16,108 bases of DNA from JBHHZI01 sp046757965 (GTDB lineage Bacteria > Acidobacteriota > Polarisedimenticolia > SMYD01): positions 1-16,108 of the forward strand of contig JBHHZI010000068.1 in the NCBI GenBank assembly GCA_046757965.1, in the 5' to 3' direction. Shown piece by piece: positions 7,609 through 13,480 of the stretch. The notes under the pieces were generated by a model that was not told the DNA's origin, made no database searches, and saw nothing but the letters and a program-made list of their open reading frames with translations. Numbering within the stretch: position 1 is the first letter of the stretch; each line of letters begins with the position of its first letter. A program made the translations under genes and the position numbers.

Positions 7609-8517
7609 ATGGCTCCGGCAGCCGACACGTACCGCATTCACCTCGCCCAGATCGCGCCGGCGCTGGGCGACCTGGCCGCAAACCTCGACCTGCACCTGGC
7701 GCGCATCGAGGCGGCGCGGGTGGATGGCGCGCGCCTCGTGGTGTTTCCCGAGCTGTCGCTGACCGGCTACGGATTGCAGGATCTGGTGCCCGAGGTGGCC
7801 ATGGACCCGGCAACCGGGCCGCTTCTCGAACCGATCCGGCAGGCCTCACGCCGCCTCGACGTCGTCCTCGGGCTCGTCGAGGAGGCGGATGAGGGCTCCC
7901 TGTACAACACCGCCGCGTGGTTCAGTGAAGGCCGACTCCTCGCCCGCCACCGCAAGGTCCACCTGCCGACGTACGGCCTCTTCGACGAGGGACGCTACTT
8001 CGCGCCGGGTCAGAGCGTCCGCGCCTTCGACACGCCGTTCGGGCGCGCCGGGTTGCTCGTCTGCGAGGACCTCTGGCACCCGGCACTCACCTACGTGCTC
8101 GCCCAGGACGGCACCGATCTGCTGGTGGTCATCTCCAGCAGCCCGGGGAGAGGCGTCGACGACCCCGCCATGGCCTCCCAGCGTCCGTGGCACCTCCTCG
8201 GTGAGGCCGCGGCCCGGTTTCACACGCAGTTCGTGGTCTTCGTCGGCCGCGTCGGCACCGAGGACGGACAGATCTTCGGGGGGGGATCGTTCATCTACGG
8301 TCCGGACGGCGCGCAGCTGGCGGCGTGCCCGCTGCTGGAGGAACACGGCATCAGCGTCGATGTCGACCGCCAGGCGCTCCGCACGGCGCGACAGGTGAAT
8401 CCCCTGCGCCGGGACGACCGGCCGGCCCTGATCCATCGTGAGCTCGGCCGGCTGCTTGCATCCAACGCGGGCGACGTCGCCTCGAAGACGGCATCCTCGC
8501 CGCGCTGGACGGAATAA
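7609..8517 (+). CDS. Nitrilase-superfamily amidase, likely glutaminase subunit of a split NAD synthetase
   Basis: A 302-residue CN-hydrolase. The Glu-Lys-Cys triad is present: E48 in FPELSLTGY, K116 in RHRKVHLP and C152 in LLVCEDLWHP. The blocks LPTYGLFDEGRYF and CEDLWHP resemble the glutaminase domain of glutamine-dependent NAD synthetase, which releases ammonia for the C-terminal synthetase. That domain normally sits in one ~550-680-residue chain. Here the same order occurs as two genes, with nadE 236 nt downstream. Glutaminase partnership is inference from motifs plus context; another amide substrate is possible. The ATG is chosen because AAGGAGGG lies 11 nt before it and the N-terminus then begins directly with the first nitrilase strand. 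Confidence 0.85.
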   Translation: MAPAADTYRIHLAQIAPALGDLAANLDLHLARIEAARVDGARLVVFPELSLTGYGLQDLVPEVAMDPATGPLLEPIRQASRRLDVVLGLVEEADEGSLYNTAAWFSEGRLLARHRKVHLPTYGLFDEGRYFAPGQSVRAFDTPFGRAGLLVCEDLWHPALTYVLAQDGTDLLVVISSSPGRGVDDPAMASQRPWHLLGEAAARFHTQFVVFVGRVGTEDGQIFGGGSFIYGPDGAQLAACPLLEEHGISVDVDRQALRTARQVNPLRRDDRPALIHRELGRLLASNAGDVASKTASSPRWTE

Positions 8518-8519
8518 AA

Positions 8520-8547
8520 TGGCCGGACAGGTTGCCCCGCCCGGCCA
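8520..8547 (-). terminator. Stem-loop just after the nitrilase stop; terminator-like on the minus strand
   Basis: TGGCCGG (8520-8526) and CCGGCCA (8541-8547) form a perfect 7-bp stem with a 14-nt loop, 2 nt after the TAA at 8515-8517. On the plus strand an A-rich run precedes it and no T-run follows. Read on the minus strand it is followed by TTTTATT, the intrinsic terminator pattern. No minus-strand gene ends here, so it may stop antisense or structured-RNA transcripts, or it may simply be a 3' stem protecting the nitrilase message. Confidence 0.35.
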
Positions 8548-8756
8548 GGGAATGTTGGAAGCTACCCCCTCTCTCCAACATCCACGTCCTTGCATTCGAG
8601 TTTGAACGGATGGCCTTGACTCTTACGACCAAGCCGGCACGGGGTCAAGAGAAACCAGATTCTTGATATGAGGAATGAATTGAACAAGATGGTTTATTTC
8701 CCACCGGACATGGACCGGCTCCGCACCGGTGCCGACCCGCCGAGAACGCGCCGGTG
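8548..8756. other. AT-rich non-coding island with repeated hairpins; candidate leader RNA of nadE
   Basis: Bases 8581-8700 are 46% G+C, against 72% in a sample of nadE. A second hairpin, TGTTGGA (8553-8559) with TCCAACA (8574-8580), has the same geometry as the preceding one: 7-bp stem and 14-nt loop. CTTGAC (8615-8620) can pair with GTCAAG (8644-8649). TCAAGA (8645-8650) can instead pair with TCTTGA (8661-8666), so these exclude each other. CACCGG (8702-8707) can pair with CCGGTG at 8726-8731 or with CCGGTG at 8751-8756, which contains the nadE GTG start. I recognise no named RNA family. Short open frames on both strands match nothing I know. A decayed repeat is an alternative to a leader RNA. 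Confidence 0.4.
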
Positions 8757-9641
8757 ACACACGGAGGCGAGCCCGCCGTCGCGGCGCGCGGCAGCCGGAC
8801 CGACGCCGCGGCGCGCCTGAGAATCGCACCCGATCTGACCCGTCGGATCCTGGTGCGATTTCTCCGGGACGGGTTGCACCGGCACGGCTTCATGCATGGC
8901 GTGCTCGGCCTGTCGGGCGGCCTCGACTCGTCCCTGGTGGCCTATCTCACTGCCGAGGCCCTCGGCCCGGAACACGTCACGGGCGTGGCCCTCCCCTACG
9001 CGGCATCAGACCCCACCTCGCTGCGCGATGCCGCGGCCGTGGCGAAGGCGACGGGCATCCGGCTCGAGACCGTTCCGATCACCGACATGGCCGCTGCCTG
9101 CCTGTCGGCGGTCCCACCCGAGGCCCGTGTCCGGCGCGGCAACATTCTCGCCCGCCTGCGCATGCTGACACTGTTCGACCTCTCCGCCCGTGACCAGGCC
9201 CTGGTGATCGGCACGTCCAACAAGACCGAGTTGCTGCTCGGCTACTCCACCACCCACGGCGACTCCGCCTGCGCCCTGATGCCCATCGGCGACCTGTACA
9301 AGACGCAGGTGTGGCAACTGGCCCGCCATGTCGGGGTGCCGGACGACATCCGGTCCCGGGCGCCGAGTGCCGACCTGTGGCCCGGGCAGACCGATGAGGA
9401 GGAGATGGGGTTCACCTACGCGGCCGTCGACCGGCTCCTGGTGCGCATGGTCGATGACCGGCTCCACCCCGACCAGTTGCTTGCCGAAGGATTCGATCCC
9501 GCGCTCATCCGGACCGTCCGCGACCGGATTCGACGCAGCCACTACAAGCGGCGCCTGCCACCAGTGGCGAAGGTGTCGACACGCACCGTCGGCATCGACT
9601 TCCGCTACCCGCGCGACTGGGACGCCTGGGGTCGTGACTGA
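8754..9641 (+). CDS. nadE: NAD(+) synthetase (ATP-pyrophosphatase domain)
   Basis: A 295-residue synthetase that adenylates nicotinic acid adenine dinucleotide and amidates it to NAD+, the last step of NAD synthesis. Visible motifs are the PP-loop LGLSGGLDSS (residues 51-60), GTSNKTELLLGY, HGDSACALMPIGDLYKTQVW, the ATP/NaAD lid region PSADLWPGQTDEEEMGFTY, and HYKRRLPP near the end. It lacks an N-terminal glutaminase domain; the separate nitrilase upstream would supply ammonia. The GTG start has a poor ribosome site, and no better in-frame start exists because the frame is closed by TGA at 8676-8678. The first ~22 residues are probably not part of the fold, so the true start may be later. It overlaps rsmI by 8 nt. 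Confidence 0.93.
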   Translation: MTHGGEPAVAARGSRTDAAARLRIAPDLTRRILVRFLRDGLHRHGFMHGVLGLSGGLDSSLVAYLTAEALGPEHVTGVALPYAASDPTSLRDAAAVAKATGIRLETVPITDMAAACLSAVPPEARVRRGNILARLRMLTLFDLSARDQALVIGTSNKTELLLGYSTTHGDSACALMPIGDLYKTQVWQLARHVGVPDDIRSRAPSADLWPGQTDEEEMGFTYAAVDRLLVRMVDDRLHPDQLLAEGFDPALIRTVRDRIRRSHYKRRLPPVAKVSTRTVGIDFRYPRDWDAWGRD

Positions 9642-10527
9642 GGCCCCGCCGCAGGCGGGCACGCTGTTCGTGGTGGCCACACCGATCGGCAACCTCGCCG
9701 ACGTGAGTACGCGGGCGCGCCAGGTGCTGACCTCGGTGTCACTCATCGCCTGCGAGGACACGCGGGTGACCTCCCGTCTCCTCGACCGCGCGGCCATCAC
9801 CACGCCCACGGTGGCCTACCACGCCCATAACGAGTCGTCCTGCGCCGACCGGGTGCTGGCTCTCCTGTCCAGCGGCCGGGATGTCGCGCTGGTCTCCGAC
9901 GCCGGCACGCCGGTGGTCTCCGACCCCGGGTCGGTGCTGGTGCGCCGCGCGCACGAGGGCGGCATTCCCGTGGTCGCGGTCCCCGGGCCGTCGGCCCTGG
10001 TGTCGGCCCTGTCCGTCTCCGGGCTGCCCGCACGGCCCTTCACGTTCGCCGGGTTTCTGCCCTCGCGCGCCGGCGAGCGCGGCCGTACCCTGGAGGCGCT
10101 GGGACGCCTGCCGCACACACTGGTGCTGTTCGAGGCCCCTCACCGTCTCCGGGCATCCCTCGCCGACATGGCGGCGCGACTCGGGCCGCGAGACGCCGCG
10201 GTGTGTCGCGAGCTCACCAAGGTGCACGAGGAGGTGGTGCGAGGACGGCTGGATGATCTGGCGGCGCGGTTCGCTTCACGAGACTCCATCCGCGGCGAGA
10301 TCACGGTGGTGATCGGCCCCCCGACCGGTGCGCCCGCCCCGGCGGCCGGCCCGGCGCCGGACCTGGCGACCCATCTCCGCGATGCTCTCACGCGCACCGC
10401 CGGACGACGCAAGGACGCCCTGCGGCTGCTGGCCCGCGAGCGGGGCGTCAGCCGGCGGACGATCTATCGCGAGCTTCTCGATGCCGGACTGCTGCGCCGG
10501 GATCGCGAGCCCGGCGCACGGGCGTGA
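9634..10527 (+). CDS. rsmI: 16S rRNA (cytidine1402-2'-O)-methyltransferase RsmI
   Basis: A 297-residue tetrapyrrole-methylase-fold enzyme that uses SAM to 2'-O-methylate C1402 of 16S rRNA, in the ribosomal P site. Hallmarks are TPIGNL (16-21), CEDTR (40-44), VSDAGTPVVSDPG (87-99), PGPSA (117-121), FEAPHR (166-171) and ELTKVHEE (193-200). The C-terminal segment around 258-290 (RRKDALRLLARERGVSRRTIYREL) reads like the small helical domain typical of the family. The start is a GTG inside the last codons of nadE, giving an 8-nt overlap and likely translational coupling. Pairing with NAD synthesis has no obvious functional logic; it is probably just operon packing. Family assignment is very secure. 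Confidence 0.96.
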   Translation: MTEAPPQAGTLFVVATPIGNLADVSTRARQVLTSVSLIACEDTRVTSRLLDRAAITTPTVAYHAHNESSCADRVLALLSSGRDVALVSDAGTPVVSDPGSVLVRRAHEGGIPVVAVPGPSALVSALSVSGLPARPFTFAGFLPSRAGERGRTLEALGRLPHTLVLFEAPHRLRASLADMAARLGPRDAAVCRELTKVHEEVVRGRLDDLAARFASRDSIRGEITVVIGPPTGAPAPAAGPAPDLATHLRDALTRTAGRRKDALRLLARERGVSRRTIYRELLDAGLLRRDREPGARA

Positions 10528-10559
10528 GACTCGCCGGCCGGTCAGACGCCGCGCTCACC

Positions 10560-11666
10560 TCACCGCCCGGCGGGGAGCAGGCCGGCGGCGGTGAGCTGCC
10601 GATCCAGCAGAGCGGCCAGCCGCTCGATCCCGGCGTGGGTGAGATGAATGCCATCCTCGCGCAGCAGCGCGCGCCCGGCGTCGGGCGCCGCGGCGAACGC
10701 CTGCGCCGCATCGACCAGCACCGCGCCGGTCTTTTCGGCGACCCGCCGCACGACCGCCGCGTAGCGGGCATGGATCGATTCGATCGGCTCGCCGCCGGAC
10801 GCCACGAAGCCGTGCACGAACAGGTACCGGGGCACCGCCGTCGAGAACAGGAACGAGGGTGCCGTGATGAACACGGTCTTGCCGCCGTGCGCGGCGACGA
10901 GCCGGGCGATGTCCTCGAGGTTCTGCTCGAAATCAGCCACCGGAACACGGAAGGGGCGTGAGGCGGCCGTGCGGGCCAGATCCGTTTCCGGGCCGGGCGG
11001 CCGCTGCCCGCCGGCGGCGGCGCGGCCGGCGAGCAGGCGATTCAGCGCCTGGTACAGACGCAGGTGCCCGAGGAACCGCTGGAGCGAGACGACCGTCTCG
11101 CGGGGAACGGGGAAGGCCGCATCCGGCTTCACCGTCGCCCGCCAGTGGTCGTTCCAGCCGAAGTAGACCAGCACGATGTCCGGCTGGAACGTCAGTCCGG
11201 GGTCTTCGAGGTATCGCCGCCCCTGCAACGACGACCAGGCGGGCACGCCGGCGTTGAGCACCCGGATTCTACGCCCCCGGCCGGCGAGCCGCCGGGCCAG
11301 CACCTCGGTCCACGGGTCCGGTTCGCCCAGGAACGTGCAGGAATCACCCAGCGCGAGGATCCGGACCTCCCCCGGCAGACGGGCTGCGGGCAGTTCGTCC
11401 GGATCACGCAGCCCGGCAGCGTTGAACGGCGCCTTGCCGGCGACCGGCCGCCAGAAGAGGCGGGCATCCCGTGTGAACAGGCCCGGGACGACGCGGTCGA
11501 ACACCACATCGGCCGTCGGGATGCCGCCGGCATACCGGCCCAGCCAGATGCGGTCTGGATAGGGCTGGTAGGTGAAGCCGGCGATCCGCAGGGCCGTCTC
11601 CGCCGCCCCGAAGACGAGGATCACGGTGACGAGGGCGAGCGCGAGCCTGCGGCCGACGGGGAGCAC
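10560..11666 (-). CDS. Membrane-anchored SGNH/GDSL-type hydrolase
   Basis: A 368-residue SGNH hydrolase. Residues ~8-28 form one hydrophobic segment (signal anchor), so the domain is probably outside the cytoplasm. The four blocks are visible: nucleophile Ser109 in LGDSC, G140 in NAG, N172 in GWND, and D338/H341 in DGIHLTHAG. This family acts on esters, often acetyl or acyl groups on glycans or lipids; the substrate here is unknown. The GTG start is uncertain: a strong GGAGGAGG lies 18 nt upstream, and the nearer ATG at 11682 is in another frame. A TGA closes this frame 5 codons upstream, leaving only a CTG at 11672 as alternative. It is divergent from the TMTC-like gene and converges on rsmI with a 32-nt gap that holds no clear terminator. 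Confidence 0.85.
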   Translation of the reverse strand: MLPVGRRLALALVTVILVFGAAETALRIAGFTYQPYPDRIWLGRYAGGIPTADVVFDRVVPGLFTRDARLFWRPVAGKAPFNAAGLRDPDELPAARLPGEVRILALGDSCTFLGEPDPWTEVLARRLAGRGRRIRVLNAGVPAWSSLQGRRYLEDPGLTFQPDIVLVYFGWNDHWRATVKPDAAFPVPRETVVSLQRFLGHLRLYQALNRLLAGRAAAGGQRPPGPETDLARTAASRPFRVPVADFEQNLEDIARLVAAHGGKTVFITAPSFLFSTAVPRYLFVHGFVASGGEPIESIHARYAAVVRRVAEKTGAVLVDAAQAFAAAPDAGRALLREDGIHLTHAGIERLAALLDRQLTAAGLLPAGR

Positions 11667-11735
11667 GACCAGAGGATGTCATGACCTCCTCCGGCGGTCC
11701 AATCGCACCGGGGTGTGGGCGACGATTGTGAGAGA
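11667..11735. promoter_or_regulatory. Short divergent region between SGNH hydrolase and TMTC-like genes
   Basis: Only 69 nt separate the two divergent starts, so their promoters must overlap or sit inside the genes. The minus strand carries GGAGGAGG at 11692-11685. I see no convincing -35/-10 pair in either direction. On the plus side GTGAGAG directly before the ATG at 11736 is a weak ribosome site; a GTG at 11715 is the alternative start. Confidence 0.3.
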
Positions 11736-13463
11736 ATGCCGCTGATGCCGCCCTCGTTCCCGTCGCGCAGCCAGCCCGCCCTCCGCCTGCTGCTGCTCAC
11801 GGTGGCGGTGGTCCTGGCGGCGGTGGTGGCGCACGGCCGGGCGCTCGACGCCGGACTGGTCTTCGACGACGTGCCGATCGTCCGGGACAACCCCCTGCTC
11901 GACCCGGGCACGCCGACAGCCTGGAGCGCGCTGGTCACCGCGCCCTGGTGGCCGGGTGCGGGCCACGATCTCCTCTGGCGCCCGTTCACCCTGCTGACAT
12001 TCGCTCTCCAGACAGCGGGCGGCGCCGGGGCCCGCGGCCTGCACGCGGCGAACGTCGGGATCCACGCGCTGGTCTGTCTTCTCCTGGCAGGCCTGGCCGG
12101 CAGCCTGTGCCGGTCGATCCGCGCCGCGACCGTGGCCGGCCTGCTGATGGCGGTTCACCCGCTGACCTCCGAGACCGTCACCCTGCTGGTGGGGCGGGCG
12201 GACCTCCTGGCCGCGTCGGGCGTCCTCGTGGCCTGCCTGGGTGCCCTCGACCTGGCGCCGGCGCACTCCCGGCGCCGCCGGGTGGCCGCTCTCTTCCTCG
12301 TGGCCTGCGGCAGCGCGGTAGCCTGCCTGGCCAAGGAAAACGGCTTCGTGGCGCCACTCCTGGTCCTGCTGGTGGTCCGGGCCGGACGTGGGTGTTCGCG
12401 TGACCCCGGGACATCGTCGCGGTGGCGCCCGCGGCTTCCCGGCCTGGCGGCGGCGGGGGCCGCCATCGCGCCGGCGGGAGCCGCCCTGCTTCTCCGGATC
12501 GCCGTCCTGGGGCAGATCATGCGCACGGCGTTGCCGGCCTTCGGCGACAATCCGCTCGCCCATGCCGGCCTCGTCGACGGCCGCCTCACCGCGCTGCGTC
12601 TGCTGGGCCACTCGCTGGCACTCTTTCTCCGGCCGTGGCCCCTGTCCATCGACTATTCCTTCGCTCAGATCGCGGTGCCGGCCGCCAGCCTGGCCACCCT
12701 TGCCCCGGTCGTCGGCGGCACACTTGCCCTCGGCGCGATCTTCTGGCTGCTGCGGCGGCGGCCGGTGGCGGTGTGCGGGCTGCTGTGGTTCTTCCTGGCC
12801 CAGTTGCCGAGCGCGAATCTCGTCGTCACCATCGGGACGATCTATGCCGAGCGCCTCCTGTACCTGCCGATGGCCGGGCTCTGTCTCCTGGCCGCGGATC
12901 TCGCCACCGGGTGGAGCGGCCCGCTCCTCCGCGGCCGGCTCCGGTCCCCGTCGATCCCCGTGCAGGTCGGCGTCGCCGCCGTCGCCCTGCTCGTGCTGGC
13001 GGCCGGCACGGCACAGACCCGCCAGCGGGAGAGCGATTACGTCGACGAGCTGTCGGTCTGGCGCGCCGCCACCCGGGCCGCGCCGCGCTCCGCCAAGGCG
13101 CACTACAACCTGGGCCGCAGTCTTGCCGCCGACGGGGCCACCGCCGCGGCGGCACGGGAGTATCGCCGGGCGGTGCGCATCCTGCCGCGGCACCTCCAGG
13201 CGTGGAACAACCTGGGGACCGCCGAGCTGCGCCTCTCACATCCCCGGGCCGCGCTGGTGGCTCTCGCCCGGGCGGCGCGCATCGCTCCGCACAATCCCGA
13301 GGTGGCGTTCAACCAGGCCCTGGCGCTGCACCGCCTGGGAAACGAGGATGAGGCGGTTGCCGCCTTCCGGCGCGGCGCCCGCCTGGCGCCGGAGACCGCC
13401 GCCGCCCTGCGAGCCCGAGGTGAACCCTGGGCATCGCTGGCCATCGCCGCTCACCGGCCATGA
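11736..13463 (+). CDS. TMTC-like GT-C membrane protein with C-terminal TPR repeats
   Basis: A 575-residue polytopic protein. The N-terminal ~430 residues contain about ten hydrophobic segments and a GT-C signature: an early acidic pair in VFDDVPIVRDNP (residues ~42-53), then WRPFTLLTF, AVHPLTSETV, VGRADLLA, LAKENGF and YAERLLYLP. These match the TMTC/DUF1736 group, whose animal members are endoplasmic-reticulum O-mannosyltransferases using dolichol-linked mannose. Three to four TPRs follow at ~440-560 (AHYNLGRSLAADG, AWNNLGTAELRLS, AFNQALALHRLGN). By analogy it may glycosylate exported proteins or other periplasmic acceptors from a polyprenyl sugar; this is inference, and bacterial members are largely uncharacterised. 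The ATG at 11736 is chosen over a GTG at 11715. It converges on the FG-GAP gene with a 15-nt gap. Confidence 0.8.
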   Translation: MPLMPPSFPSRSQPALRLLLLTVAVVLAAVVAHGRALDAGLVFDDVPIVRDNPLLDPGTPTAWSALVTAPWWPGAGHDLLWRPFTLLTFALQTAGGAGARGLHAANVGIHALVCLLLAGLAGSLCRSIRAATVAGLLMAVHPLTSETVTLLVGRADLLAASGVLVACLGALDLAPAHSRRRRVAALFLVACGSAVACLAKENGFVAPLLVLLVVRAGRGCSRDPGTSSRWRPRLPGLAAAGAAIAPAGAALLLRIAVLGQIMRTALPAFGDNPLAHAGLVDGRLTALRLLGHSLALFLRPWPLSIDYSFAQIAVPAASLATLAPVVGGTLALGAIFWLLRRRPVAVCGLLWFFLAQLPSANLVVTIGTIYAERLLYLPMAGLCLLAADLATGWSGPLLRGRLRSPSIPVQVGVAAVALLVLAAGTAQTRQRESDYVDELSVWRAATRAAPRSAKAHYNLGRSLAADGATAAAAREYRRAVRILPRHLQAWNNLGTAELRLSHPRAALVALARAARIAPHNPEVAFNQALALHRLGNEDEAVAAFRRGARLAPETAAALRARGEPWASLAIAAHRP

Positions 13464-13480
13464 CGCCGGCCGCCGGTGTC
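13462..13480. terminator. Hairpin spanning both stop codons of a convergent pair
   Basis: GACGCCGG (13462-13469) pairs with CCGGTGTC (13473-13480) through eight pairs, one a G-T wobble, around a 3-nt loop. It covers the 15-nt gap and both stops. No T-run follows on either strand, so a bidirectional terminator role is only plausible. Confidence 0.35.

Noticed and set aside
6687..7637. Upstream extension of the lptD frame through the MEMO gene
   Set aside because: The extension is in a different frame from MEMO and reads as shadow sequence; a proper signal peptide begins at 6686.
8553..8610. tRNA-like segment with TTCGAGT
   Set aside because: The bases around the possible T-loop do not pair into a stem and no acceptor or anticodon arm can be drawn.
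8517..8663. Plus-strand open stretch that might join the nitrilase to nadE by frameshift
   Set aside because: It ends at TGA (8664-8666), and nadE's frame is closed by TGA at 8676-8678. Low GC and lack of NadE linker motifs argue against a simple sequencing error in a fused gene.
8518..8753. NAD+-I (nadA motif) riboswitch
   Set aside because: The position before a NAD gene is tempting, but from memory that class has two similar domains with a conserved AACCCCGUAGGUU-like segment, which I do not find on either strand. A covariance search would settle it.
11679..13193. Minus-strand frame of 504 codons antisense to the TMTC-like gene
   Set aside because: Composition is charged and repetitive with no domain; the plus strand encodes recognisable transmembrane and TPR segments.
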